64,000 nt of DNA, taken from positions 558,001 through 622,000 of the forward strand of contig CBDCLG010000016.1 in the NCBI GenBank assembly GCA_965218625.1. Reading direction: 5' to 3'. The position numbers and the translations under genes were made by a program. Below the pieces are notes generated by a model. The model did not search any database, was not told the origin of the DNA, and saw nothing but the letters and a program-made list of their open reading frames with translations. The first letter of the stretch is position 1. Each line of letters begins with the position of its first letter. This DNA is from Bin5 sp965218625 (GTDB taxonomy: Bacteria > Chloroflexota > Anaerolineae > Caldilineales > Caldilineaceae). This document shows positions 49,911-59,020 of this stretch, piece after piece.

Positions 49911-50768
49911 TTACTTATTTTCGGCGCGGCGGTACGCCTTTAAGAGATTCTCCATCAGCACGATGTTTGTCATCGGGCCCGTTCCCCCTGGAACCGGAGT
50001 CAACATGCCCGCCACAGCCTCCACGCTTTCCCGCTCGCAATCGCCTTTGAGGCCATCCTCAGTATAGGTCGTACCGAAGTCAACCACGACGGCCCCGGGC
50101 TTTACCCACGCCCCCGTTACCATTTGCGGCCGACCAATCGCGACACAAAGAATGTCCGCTTCCCTCGCAACCGCCGGCAACGACTCTGTGCGGCTATGGG
50201 CGACGGTCACGGTGCAGTGCCGGTGCAGCAGCAGCAGGGCCATAGGCTTTCCAACAATATCGCTGCGCCCGATGACTACCGCCCTCTTGCCTTTGAAGGC
50301 GACGCCGGCCTCTTCCAGGAGCTGAATTCCTCCTGCAGGGGTGGCAGGCACGTAGTACGGCTCCTTCTGGGCAGCCAACCTGCCGGCGTTGAGCGGATGG
50401 ACACCGTCGACGTCTTTGGCCGGATTCAGCCCGTCAATCAACAGCGAATCGTCGATATGCCCCGGCAATGGCTCCAGGACCATGATGCCATGTACCGCAT
50501 CGTCGTCGTTCAAAGCGGAGAGTGCGGCCTCCACCTCCACCTGCCCGCTGTCTTGCGCTAGCTCGACGGGACGGAACGTAACCCCAACGCCCTGGCAGGC
50601 ACGGCGGATCGCCCTCAAATAACCGGATGCCGCCTCGTCAGAACCAACTTGCATCGCCGCCAGCGTCGGAGGCGCGCTTGCCTCAGCCGCGAGATGCGCA
50701 AGTCGTTCCTTGAGCTCCGCCTGCAGCTGTTTGGCGCGCTGCCGGCCGTTCAGAAGTTGAGCGCTCAT
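49911..50768 (-). CDS. folD: methylenetetrahydrofolate dehydrogenase/cyclohydrolase
   Basis: This 285-residue FolD interconverts methylene-, methenyl- and formyl-tetrahydrofolate. The substrate-binding YLRAIRRACQGVGV, LLIDGLNPAKDVDGVHPLNAGRL and the NADP fold with VVIGRSDIVGKPMALLLLHRHCTVTVAHSRT are clear, as is PVPGGTGPMTNIVLMENL. The start is ATG 50768, which overlaps the stop of the upstream cyclodeaminase gene (ATGA). Formyl-folate feeds two steps of purine synthesis, the pathway encoded at 29-39 kb. Confidence 0.93.
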   Translation of the reverse strand: MSAQLLNGRQRAKQLQAELKERLAHLAAEASAPPTLAAMQVGSDEAASGYLRAIRRACQGVGVTFRPVELAQDSGQVEVEAALSALNDDDAVHGIMVLEPLPGHIDDSLLIDGLNPAKDVDGVHPLNAGRLAAQKEPYYVPATPAGGIQLLEEAGVAFKGKRAVVIGRSDIVGKPMALLLLHRHCTVTVAHSRTESLPAVAREADILCVAIGRPQMVTGAWVKPGAVVVDFGTTYTEDGLKGDCERESVEAVAGMLTPVPGGTGPMTNIVLMENLLKAYRRAENK

Positions 50769-51412
50769 GTGGCTATGCCCAGTGTGCTTGTACAAGAAGC
50801 GCGCGCAGCGTTGTAGCAGCTCTCGGCCGCGGTTTCCAACGACGCAACTCTTCCTTGCTCTTGGGCGACGTAGGCTTCGTCCTTCAGGAATTTGAGATTG
50901 ATCCTTACATTAACGAGCGCGCTGCGAATTGCGGCGTATGCGAGATGGGCGGCAGTCGCGGCATCACTGACTACATTCGGATTTCCCTTCTCCGCCACCG
51001 GTGGCGTGAGCTCCAGGATTTCGAGGCACAGGGCGGCCATCTCCAGCGGGACCTCGGCAGCGCCCTTCAAAGCGGCCTGCATTGCGGCGGTTCTCGCCGA
51101 TTTCTCTGCGTCTGTCGAGCGGGGCATCGCGTAGCAGGCCGCCACCGCGCCAAACGCCTCTGCATCCTTGTCGGCCAGGGCAAGAAGATCCACTCGCAGG
51201 CATTCCGTTCTTTGCAAATAGCCGCGCAGCTCTTCTTCAACTTCTGCGTACCGTTTGCGTCCGACGGTGAAGTTCAAGACCATACTGAGCAGGGCGGCCG
51301 CCTGGCTTCCAGTCAACGCGGCAGCTGCGCCGCCCCCGGGCGTCGATTCGGCGCCGGCCAGTGCATCCAGGAACTCTTCTATCGAAGTCAGAGCTGTCGT
51401 CCTTTCTGTCAC
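50765..51412 (-). CDS. cyclodeaminase/cyclohydrolase family protein (FTCD-C type)
   Basis: This 215-residue protein has the formimidoyltetrahydrofolate cyclodeaminase fold. STPGGGAAAALTGSQAAALLSMV is the typical start and PRSTDAEKSAR and PVAEKGNPNVVSDAATAAHLAYAA are the other signature blocks. Members act as methenyl-THF cyclohydrolases or cyclodeaminases. Overlap with folD suggests a two-gene C1-folate operon. It could be a stand-alone FchA-type cyclohydrolase. Helical throughout. Confidence 0.87.
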   Translation of the reverse strand: MTERTTALTSIEEFLDALAGAESTPGGGAAAALTGSQAAALLSMVLNFTVGRKRYAEVEEELRGYLQRTECLRVDLLALADKDAEAFGAVAACYAMPRSTDAEKSARTAAMQAALKGAAEVPLEMAALCLEILELTPPVAEKGNPNVVSDAATAAHLAYAAIRSALVNVRINLKFLKDEAYVAQEQGRVASLETAAESCYNAARASCTSTLGIAT

Positions 51413-51519
51413 GTTCGGTCCTTACGCCAAGCTGGCGGCAGCCTGCTGCCGTACACTATTTCGCATACCCGATTATACCATTCTACGAGTCGGAGTACTA
51501 CAAGGGGGCCCAGCCGGAA

Positions 51520-51634
51520 CAGGGCAATCGCATCTGAATCTTGTCGCCAAAAGGTCCCACGAAGGGCGCCCACAAGGGGCGCCCCTACCAATTAGTGTCG
51601 CGGGTTCTTGACCAAATTAGATGCAATCGCCCTG
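51520..51634. repeat. MITE-like element, copy 2 (115 bp)
   Basis: It starts with CAGGGCAATCGCATCT and ends with AGATGCAATCGCCCTG, imperfect inverted repeats (14 of 16 match). It shares the GGGCGCCCACAAGGGGCGCC foldback and the TGTCGCGGGT block with copy 1 at 543-737. The flanks CCCAGCCGGA (51509-51518) and CCCTGCCGGA (51635-51644) match at 9 of 10 bases, like an eroded target duplication. No coding capacity. Confidence 0.75.
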
Positions 51635-51811
51635 CCCTGCCGGACTCGCGGATAGCCGATTCATTGACAGATCGGTTCACGTCTAGTAGGCTGCCCGTAC
51701 GCGATGTTTCGAGCATTTCTCAACCACTGGACCGCTTCCCATGCGCCCCAGGCCGACCGCGTTTGTGTGACCTCTGAGATTTTCAGCGCAGAAACCAGGG
51801 CCCCGATTCTT

Positions 51812-52819
51812 ATGAAAAGCCAAGCGCTCATCTGTAACGAACAGCAGCTGTTCTCCCTGGAAGAATTCGACATTCCTGCGCTATCGCCTGCTGAGCTTCT
51901 GGTGCGTTGTACCTATTCGGGCGTCAGCGTGGGCACGGAATTTGCCGTATTCCGCCGCAAGCTGGACTACGGGCCATTTCCCGTCTGCACGGGTTACCAG
52001 GCGGTGGGCGTTGTCGAGGACGTCGGTTCCGATGTAACCAGGTTTGCGGTCGGCGACAAGGTCTATTACAGGCGTAATTTTCTGCCCATGCAGGTCGACG
52101 GCCGGCCCGTTACGGTCTGCTCCGGCGTCCACGCTTCCTACACTGTTCTGCCACAGGATGCGGAGATCGAGAGACTGCCCGCAGGGATAGACGACGCGAC
52201 CGGCTCGCTTTTTGTCATGCCATCGGTTGGTTACAACGCCGTCGATATGGCCGGTATACAGATGGGGGATGTCGTAGCATTTCACGCTGTCGGCATGATC
52301 GGCTTGGGCGCGCTGGCGGCTGCCCGGCTGCGCGGCGCAGTAACCATTGCGATCGACCTCAATCCGAGGCGTCTGGAAATGGCGCAGGAATTGGGGGCCT
52401 CACACATCATAGATGCGGACGGGCTCGCAGCCGACGAAGTAAGAGCGCGCGTTGAGGCGATCAAGCCGGGTGGGGCCGATGTCGTCTTTGAAGGGAGCGG
52501 AATTCCCCAGTGCCTGGACCTGGCATTCCCGTTGGCCCGGTTGCGGGGAAAATTCGTCTTTCTGGGCCACTACGGCAAGGCGCCGGTCTCATTCAACTAC
52601 CTCGTTCCCCATGCCAAACAGCTCACCGCGTTTTTCCCCTGCAACGATGGACTCGAGCCTTGCAGGCAGGCCGTGCTGAGAAACCTCGCTACGGGATCCA
52701 TTCCGTGGCACAAGACGATTACGCACCGCGTAAAGGGGACAGAGGCGCCGGACCTTTATGCCAGGATCAATCGGGACCAGGTGCCTGAGCTTCTTGGCGC
52801 CGTCATCAACTGGAGCTGA
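51812..52819 (+). CDS. MDR family dehydrogenase (zinc ligand residues atypical)
   Basis: This 335-residue medium-chain dehydrogenase/reductase starts at ATG 51812. CTYSGVSVGTEFAVFRR stands where alcohol dehydrogenases have their catalytic-zinc Cys, so the Cys ligand is missing. GYQAVGVVEDVGSDVTRFAVGDKV and the cofactor fold VVAFHAVGMIGLGALAAARLRGA are intact. The lack of the structural-zinc cysteines also argues for a zinc-free or altered site. It starts a co-directional run of catabolic genes (51.8-56.3 kb). Confidence 0.82.
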   Translation: MKSQALICNEQQLFSLEEFDIPALSPAELLVRCTYSGVSVGTEFAVFRRKLDYGPFPVCTGYQAVGVVEDVGSDVTRFAVGDKVYYRRNFLPMQVDGRPVTVCSGVHASYTVLPQDAEIERLPAGIDDATGSLFVMPSVGYNAVDMAGIQMGDVVAFHAVGMIGLGALAAARLRGAVTIAIDLNPRRLEMAQELGASHIIDADGLAADEVRARVEAIKPGGADVVFEGSGIPQCLDLAFPLARLRGKFVFLGHYGKAPVSFNYLVPHAKQLTAFFPCNDGLEPCRQAVLRNLATGSIPWHKTITHRVKGTEAPDLYARINRDQVPELLGAVINWS

Positions 52820-52890
52820 AAACCGCCCTTGCGCGGCAACCCTCCGAACTGTGCGATTCACCTCTACTGCAGGAACGCCGAGAACTGGAA

Positions 52891-53742
52891 ATGAGCAGAA
52901 TCCTCATCACGGGCGCAAGTGGCTTCATAGGAAGCGCGCTGGCCAGAACTCTTTCTTCCTCACACGACCACGAGCCGGTCTGTCTTTCCCGCCGCCCAAC
53001 AGATCACTTGGGTGCAGCCTCGGTCAGCGGCGATTTCGCGGCCCCCGAGGATCTCCACAAACTTGACCGCTGCGGGAAAATGGACGTTCTGATTCACCTG
53101 GCTGCGGTCACCGGGGGCTGTACCGAAGAGGAAGGTTTGCAGGTCAATGTTTTGGGCACGCATCATCTGCTACGTTATCTCATAGACCGAGGCTGCCGAA
53201 AGTTTGTCCTCGCCAGTTCCATTGCCGCCGTGGGAATGCAGTCGGTCGACTTTCGCCCGCTGCAGCTGCCAATGCCCGACGAGCACCCCTGCCTGGACCG
53301 CGACGGCTACGGTTTCTCAAAGTACATGATGGAAGAGGTCACCCGCTACCTCGCACGACAGAACGACGAGCTGGACTTTATCAATTTGCGGCTCGCCAGC
53401 ATCGCCCCGGACGACCGCCAGCTGACGCCGCAGCAGCCGGGTCCGACGCCAGTTTGGGGGATGGGCAGGATCTCGATCATGTTCTTGAGCGATACCGTCC
53501 GCTGTTTGATCGCGGCGGCCGAAGCCCCCCGCAAGCCGGGGGTGCGAATTCTCAATGCCGTCGGCGCGCAGGCCTGCGTGGCTGTCCCCGTACCGGAACT
53601 ATTGCGGTCCTGGTACGGACGCGAAGCCGACCAGATGGACTTTTCCCACTATGAGCGGCCGGGCCGCGAAAAGGATCCGGTCTACGATATCACGCGGATC
53701 AGAGAAGAGCTGGGTTTCGAGCCGCAGGCGTCCATCTTGTAA
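52891..53742 (+). CDS. NAD-dependent epimerase/dehydratase (extended SDR)
   Basis: This 283-residue extended SDR has the cofactor motif ILITGASGFIGSALA at the start and YGFSKYMME, the YxxxK active-site pair, near residue 150. LASSIAAVG supplies the active-site serine region. It probably acts on a nucleotide sugar or free sugar lactone. It lies 71 bases after the MDR gene and 12 bases before the enolase gene. Confidence 0.88.
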   Translation: MSRILITGASGFIGSALARTLSSSHDHEPVCLSRRPTDHLGAASVSGDFAAPEDLHKLDRCGKMDVLIHLAAVTGGCTEEEGLQVNVLGTHHLLRYLIDRGCRKFVLASSIAAVGMQSVDFRPLQLPMPDEHPCLDRDGYGFSKYMMEEVTRYLARQNDELDFINLRLASIAPDDRQLTPQQPGPTPVWGMGRISIMFLSDTVRCLIAAAEAPRKPGVRILNAVGAQACVAVPVPELLRSWYGREADQMDFSHYERPGREKDPVYDITRIREELGFEPQASIL

Positions 53743-53754
53743 GGCTGGGAAAAG

Positions 53755-54843
53755 ATGAAGATTACGCATGTCTTGACAGACCATTATCGCGTTCCCCTTC
53801 CGACCGTACTTTCTGACTCAACGCATGGGGAGATTTCCCATTTCGGGCTGATTGCGGCGCGCGTACAGACCTCCGACGGTGTTGAAGGGCTTGGGTATAC
53901 CTACTGCGTCGGTGATGTCGGGGGCGCGGCGATCCATTCCCTGGTGCGCGACGACCTGGGTCCGCTGCTGGTTGGAGAGGATTCAGACCGTATTGAGCGT
54001 CTTTGGGAGCGCATGTGGTGGCACGTGCACTTCGTGGGTAGGGGCGGCGCCGCTTCATTCGCGTTGGCGGCGCTCGATATCGCGCTTTGGGATCTGCGCG
54101 GCAAGGCGCACAACATGCCCTGGTGGCAGCTGCTGGGCGGGCACGATCCACGTGTATCTGTCTACGCCGGGGGTATCGATCTGCAGTTTACGCTCGAAGC
54201 CCTGCTGGCCCAGGCCGACGAGTTTCAGGCACAGGGCTTTCGCGCCATAAAGATGAAGGTAGGGCGAGACCGGCTCTCAGAGGACCTGGACAGGGTCGCG
54301 GCAATGCGGGAGCACCTGGGGCCGGACTCCCCGCTGATGGCCGATGCCAATATGCGCTGGCGAGTTGACGAAGCGATCCGCGCGGCCCGCGGCCTGGCAA
54401 ACTTTGATCTCTATTGGCTGGAGGAGCCGACCATCCCTGACGACGTGGCCGGCCATGCCCGCATCGCACGCGAAGGCGGACTTCCTGTCGCCACGGGTGA
54501 GAACTTCCACACCGTCTACGAATTTCAGCAGATGATGGCCCACGGCGCCATCTCTTTTCCTGAGCCGGACGTGGCGACGCTCGGCGGCGTGACGCCGTGG
54601 CTCAAAGTCGCTCACCTGGCCGAGACCTTCAATCTGCCCGTTACTACGCACGGGGTCCACGATCTGCAGGTGCATCTGCTGGCTGCCATTCCCAACAGCT
54701 CCTATCTTGAGTCCCATGGCTTTGGGCTCGATCGATTCATCCGCGATCCGTTGAAGATCGAAGACGGATTCGCAGTCGCACCCGACCGGGCCGGCCATGG
54801 CGTAGCGTTTGATTGGGATGCCCTCGAAGAGTTCAGATGCTGA
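53755..54843 (+). CDS. mandelate racemase/muconate lactonizing family enzyme
   Basis: This 362-residue enolase-superfamily enzyme has AIKMKVGRDRL with the KxK base, LMADANMRW (metal Asp), WLEEPTIPDD (metal Glu), VATGENFHTVYEF (metal Glu) and VTTHGVHDLQVHLLAA, with the His base. This is the layout of acid-sugar dehydratases and mandelate racemase. It needs Mg. The neighbours (epimerase, dehydrogenase, lactonase at 47 kb) fit uronate or aldonate breakdown, but the sugar cannot be named. Confidence 0.88.
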   Translation: MKITHVLTDHYRVPLPTVLSDSTHGEISHFGLIAARVQTSDGVEGLGYTYCVGDVGGAAIHSLVRDDLGPLLVGEDSDRIERLWERMWWHVHFVGRGGAASFALAALDIALWDLRGKAHNMPWWQLLGGHDPRVSVYAGGIDLQFTLEALLAQADEFQAQGFRAIKMKVGRDRLSEDLDRVAAMREHLGPDSPLMADANMRWRVDEAIRAARGLANFDLYWLEEPTIPDDVAGHARIAREGGLPVATGENFHTVYEFQQMMAHGAISFPEPDVATLGGVTPWLKVAHLAETFNLPVTTHGVHDLQVHLLAAIPNSSYLESHGFGLDRFIRDPLKIEDGFAVAPDRAGHGVAFDWDALEEFRC

Positions 54844-54860
54844 AAGGAGACAGCACGGCC

Positions 54861-55490
54861 ATGGATGGCGTATTGAAAGGCAAGAGGATCGCAATCCTTA
54901 CCGCGCACGAGTTCGAAGACATCGAGGTCATGTATACGCTGCTGCAGCTGAGTCAGGCCGGCGCCGCAGTCGTCGTTGGGACGCTTCCCCAGATGGCCCT
55001 CGGCCACTTTCACGGGCGGCCTGCCTGGCCGCAAAAGCCGATTACGGGCCGATTCGGCCATACCATTCCCTTCGACGTGCTCGGTGAGGGCAACAGGTAT
55101 ACCGTGGAGAGCATCTGGGAGATGAATGCGGAACTGTTCGACGCGGTGGTCTTCCCTGGCGGCCTGGCGCCCGACTTCTTGCGCATCGACGACAAGACCC
55201 TGGAGTTCGCCGCGGCCATCCACAGAGCGGGAAAGGTTGTGGCCGCGATCTGTCACGGGCCGCAGGTGCTGATTTCGCTGGACCGCCAAAAGGAGACCGA
55301 CACCGTCGCAGGCCGCAACGTGACCGCATACTGCGCGGTCACCGACGACCTGCTGAACGCCGGTGCGGTCTACCATGACGTGCCCGCGTTGATCGACGGC
55401 AACGTCGTAACCGGCCGCGTCCCAGATGATTTGCCGGAGTTCTGCGATGCCATCATCGAAGCGCTTTGTTCCCGGAACGCGGCGTCGTGA
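54861..55490 (+). CDS. DJ-1/PfpI family protein
   Basis: This 209-residue protein has the PfpI fold, KRIAILTAHEFEDIEVMYTLLQLSQAGAAV, and the nucleophile elbow VVAAICHGPQVLIS with its Cys. VVFPGGLAPDFLRIDD is the glycine-rich block. Members act as proteases, deglycases or glyoxalases. I chose ATG 54861 after AAGGAG with an 11-base spacer; the frame is open from 54813. It lies 17 bases after the enolase gene. Confidence 0.84.
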   Translation: MDGVLKGKRIAILTAHEFEDIEVMYTLLQLSQAGAAVVVGTLPQMALGHFHGRPAWPQKPITGRFGHTIPFDVLGEGNRYTVESIWEMNAELFDAVVFPGGLAPDFLRIDDKTLEFAAAIHRAGKVVAAICHGPQVLISLDRQKETDTVAGRNVTAYCAVTDDLLNAGAVYHDVPALIDGNVVTGRVPDDLPEFCDAIIEALCSRNAAS

Positions 55491-55539
55491 CCGACCCGTC
55501 TGCTGAAACTTAACCTGCGTGTGCGGCCGAGGAGCAGCT

Positions 55540-56256
55540 ATGGAGTTTCCAGAAGTAAGAGCATTCACCTTTGACATATTTGGTACGGTCGTCGACTGGC
55601 GGGGCTCCATCATTCGCGAAGGGCGCAAGATTTGGGCCGCCAAGGGAGTCGACGTCGACTGGGAGGCGTTTGCCCAAAAATGGCGTGGCGGATATGAACC
55701 GGCCATGCAGCGCGTACGTCGCGGCGAGCTTCCCTGGATGAACATCGATTCTCTGCACCGGCTGATACTGGACGATCTGTTGGCGCGCTACCGCGTCAAT
55801 GGTCTGGCCGACGAGGAAAAGGACCAACTCAATCGGGTCTGGCACCGGCTCGACCCCTGGCCGGATGTCGCCGACGGCCTCAAACGGATGCGCCGTCGCG
55901 CGATCGTTGCTGCACTGTCCAACGGCAACGTCGCGCTGCTGGTGAACATGGCAAGACACGGAGGTCTCTGCTGGGATTGTGTGCTCTCCGCCGAGCTCGC
56001 AAAACATTACAAGCCGGATCCTGAGGTATACCGGACGGCCGCAGCCCTCCTCGGTCTGGAGCCCCACCAAGTGATGATGGTCGCCGCTCACAATGGTGAC
56101 TTGGCGGGAGCGCGGGCTGTCGGCTTCAGGACGGCCTTTGTCCACCGGCCCCTGGAATATGGGCCTAAACAGACTTCGGACTTGGCGCCAGACTCTTCAG
56201 TAGACGTCGCAGCAAGAGACTTCCACGAACTGGCCGACCGTCTTGGAATAGAGTAG
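55540..56256 (+). CDS. HAD superfamily hydrolase, haloacid dehalogenase type II-like
   Basis: This 238-residue HAD enzyme has the nucleophile motif AFTFDIFGTVVDWRGS, the middle motif VAALSNGNVALL, the lysine motif LAKHYKPDPEVYRTA and the acidic motif MVAAHNGDLAGARAVG. The FDIFGT-VDW form resembles L-2-haloacid dehalogenases. It starts at ATG 55540 behind GGAG, 49 bases after the PfpI gene. It closes this catabolic run. Confidence 0.88.
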   Translation: MEFPEVRAFTFDIFGTVVDWRGSIIREGRKIWAAKGVDVDWEAFAQKWRGGYEPAMQRVRRGELPWMNIDSLHRLILDDLLARYRVNGLADEEKDQLNRVWHRLDPWPDVADGLKRMRRRAIVAALSNGNVALLVNMARHGGLCWDCVLSAELAKHYKPDPEVYRTAAALLGLEPHQVMMVAAHNGDLAGARAVGFRTAFVHRPLEYGPKQTSDLAPDSSVDVAARDFHELADRLGIE

Positions 56257-56470
56257 GGATCCTTCCTCTGAAGGCCTCCCAAGGGGTCCGTTTCAAAGCG
56301 GAGATTCTTCGCTGACTCCCTGCGCGGACGACCATGGCGAGGCGCGCTTGCTTGGCGGCAGACGAGGTCATTCCTCAGTTTAGCCGCTACTCTATGACTG
56401 CAGGTGGTGACAACCCACCTTTCTGCCAGCCCGAGCCCAACCGAACCTTAGATAGGACCAATGGATTAGT

Positions 56471-58771
56471 ATGGACTCACTCGGTGGCAATCAGCTTAAG
56501 CGATTGAAAGAAGAAGCCCGGCTTCAGGATCTCGCCGCCGGGTGGATACTGGCCATCCTGTCCGGCTTAACTCTTTTTGCGTTGACCGCGCAGTGGCCGG
56601 AATTCACACATGATGATATCACCCATCTGCGGCGGATCGAAGCATTGACCGACGCCTTCCGGGCCGGTGTAATCTTTCCGCGCTGGTTTCCCGACCTGAT
56701 GTTTGGATACGGGGCTCCAGTTCTCAACTATTACCCGTTTGGATCCTATTATCCACCTGCGCTCCTGCACGTAGCTGGCCTGGACCTGCTGATGAGCGTT
56801 CGCGTCGCTTTTTCCCTGGGCTTTGCCCTATCAGCATTGTGGATGTATCGACTTGGTCGGCTCTACTTTTCGTTGTGGCCGGCGGTGGTCAGTGTCGTCT
56901 GCTTTCAGTTCTTCCCGTATCGCATTCACGATCTGTTTGTGAGGGGCGCATTTCCCGAATTCAGCGCCTTTTTCTGGCTGCCGGCAATTGCACTATATAC
57001 GCTGCAAGCGGCAACAGTGGGTAGAGAGAGTTCCAGGGCGACGTCTTTTCTGAAGTCTCTGGCGCTGGCGGGCCTTGCCTGGGCCGTACTCATTCCCTCC
57101 CACAACTTGTCCGCTCTCATGGCCGTTCTCCTGCTTGGCGCTCTGACAATGCTCGTCGTTGTTTTTGGGCAGCAGCGGGGGGCAAGTCTCCGCCGCATTC
57201 TGGTCAGCAGTTTCGCCCCTTTAGGCCTGGGCATGCTGCTATCCGCTTGGTACATTTCGCCTGCCCTGCTGGAGCTGGACTGGGTAATGAACGGCGATGG
57301 GCTGTTTTCCGGATTCGGAAGGGAACACTTTCGTGGCTGGGGCGACCTCGTCAATTTCAACGTCTTCTATAGCTATTTTGATCCAACCCATCGACCCCGA
57401 CTTGCGATCTACGTCATTCCAACAGTTCTCGCCGCGCTGCTGGCAGCCCCGAAGATGCGCTCGCGCAAATTGCGTCTTCTTACGGTGTTCATGCTCGTCC
57501 TTACGCTGGGCCTCAGCTGGCTAATGACCGATACGAGCGCCTGGCTGTGGTACAGCGTTGAACCACTTATCGACCTGATTCAGTTCCCCTGGCGATGGCA
57601 GATCTTTGTCTCATTCGGAGTCGCGCTCCTATTGGCAGCTTCGCTTGAGTCGTTTCTGAACAGCGGCCGCTCAAAGACGACCGCCCTACCACTGGTGACT
57701 GTCCTCATCTCGATATATATAGTAGCCAATGCTACCGTCAGTCTCGACTACAATCCGAGGGAAGAAGGGCAGACCTCAAATCACTGGTACGACTCAATTG
57801 AGACCTGGACTTGGTTCGCCATCAGAGGACCTCTGCCCCGACACCTATATCCCCTGGAGTTCACCAAGTCGATCGAAAAGGCTATCGAGGCTGGGCGGTC
57901 ACCTTGGGAAGACGATTCAGCTGAAGCACTGACCTTTGACGTGGCGGTTACTCCGACTCAAGTAGGACTACTGCGTCAACGATACATGGTCGAAGCGGAG
58001 AGGCCATTTCGGCTGCTCTTCCATCAGTTAAACTTTCCTGCCTGGCGCGTCACCATCGACGGCGTGGAGGTGGAAAAGCAGCCGGCAACGGGCCTCTCGT
58101 TGGCAAGCGTGGAGATCCCTTCGGGTACGCACGCTGTCGATTTCTTCTGGAAGGCGACTACAGCGGTATGGATTGGCCGGATTGTGACGGCGTCGGGGTG
58201 GATTGTAGTTTTCATTTTGCTTAGCCTTTCGGACAAAGCGTGGCGACTCTTTGGAAGCGAGCGGGGGTCCCGAATGAGAGCTGTCAGGGGAGCCTGGCCA
58301 GCGGTTGCCTGGCTCCTGGCAGGAGCATTCATGGTGGTCTCCGCCTCCAGCATCACCGCGCGTTCGTGGGAGGTAACGAAGATCGGTGCCGACTATGACA
58401 ACATCCGTCTGGAAGGCGTGCGCTCGATAGCACCGGCGCGGGCGGGGGAGGTAGCTTCTATTCGACTGATTTGGCTTGCAAAAGGACCCGGCATTCCGCT
58501 GAGTACGTTTGTACATCTGGTAGGTGGAGATGGCATGGGAATAAGTCAGCACGACGGTCCCCCTGGAGGGGAGCATACGCACTATAAGAGATGGACGCCG
58601 GGCCTCATCCTTTACTCGACCCACAACATCACCGTGCCGGATACGCTTCCCCCCGGCAGCTATCGCCTGATTGCGGGCCTTTACTACCCTGATCATGGCC
58701 ATGAACCGATTGCGCCCTCAAACGGTGGCGGCCCCCGCCTGGAGCTCGGCGTACTGAAGGTTCTCCCCTGA
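56471..58771 (+). CDS. large membrane protein (PTPS-related, glycosyltransferase-C like)
   Basis: This 766-residue protein has a short cytoplasmic start, about 12 hydrophobic segments in residues 25-460, and then a soluble C-terminus. The GT-C-like opening has THDDITHLRRIEALTDAFRAG and RWFPDLMFGYGAPVLNYYPFGSYYP, typical of the 6-pyruvoyl-tetrahydropterin-synthase-related membrane family. RIHDLFVRGAFPEF and SPALLELDWVMNGDGLF follow. The C-terminal 200 residues carry beta-rich stretches likely outside the membrane. The family may transfer sugars across the membrane; the substrate is unknown. Confidence 0.75.
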   Translation: MDSLGGNQLKRLKEEARLQDLAAGWILAILSGLTLFALTAQWPEFTHDDITHLRRIEALTDAFRAGVIFPRWFPDLMFGYGAPVLNYYPFGSYYPPALLHVAGLDLLMSVRVAFSLGFALSALWMYRLGRLYFSLWPAVVSVVCFQFFPYRIHDLFVRGAFPEFSAFFWLPAIALYTLQAATVGRESSRATSFLKSLALAGLAWAVLIPSHNLSALMAVLLLGALTMLVVVFGQQRGASLRRILVSSFAPLGLGMLLSAWYISPALLELDWVMNGDGLFSGFGREHFRGWGDLVNFNVFYSYFDPTHRPRLAIYVIPTVLAALLAAPKMRSRKLRLLTVFMLVLTLGLSWLMTDTSAWLWYSVEPLIDLIQFPWRWQIFVSFGVALLLAASLESFLNSGRSKTTALPLVTVLISIYIVANATVSLDYNPREEGQTSNHWYDSIETWTWFAIRGPLPRHLYPLEFTKSIEKAIEAGRSPWEDDSAEALTFDVAVTPTQVGLLRQRYMVEAERPFRLLFHQLNFPAWRVTIDGVEVEKQPATGLSLASVEIPSGTHAVDFFWKATTAVWIGRIVTASGWIVVFILLSLSDKAWRLFGSERGSRMRAVRGAWPAVAWLLAGAFMVVSASSITARSWEVTKIGADYDNIRLEGVRSIAPARAGEVASIRLIWLAKGPGIPLSTFVHLVGGDGMGISQHDGPPGGEHTHYKRWTPGLILYSTHNITVPDTLPPGSYRLIAGLYYPDHGHEPIAPSNGGGPRLELGVLKVLP

Positions 58772-59020
58772 CCCTGCGTAAACGGTTTGGAGATCGAGCT
58801 GATTCTATTTGGCGCCTACTCAGGGGAGCTTGGACCGAACTGATGTAAGACTGCTCTGTATCGCGGCGCCCCGAGGGGGTAATCTGGCCAGCAGCCTTTT
58901 AGGCCCGGCGCGACAACAGACAGGAGTCCCCATGTCGGCGTCCCGTCTCCTGTCAGTCGCTGCGATTCACTGCCCGCGACGCCTACAGGTCATAACCATT
59001 TCATCCAAGCGGAGGTTTCA

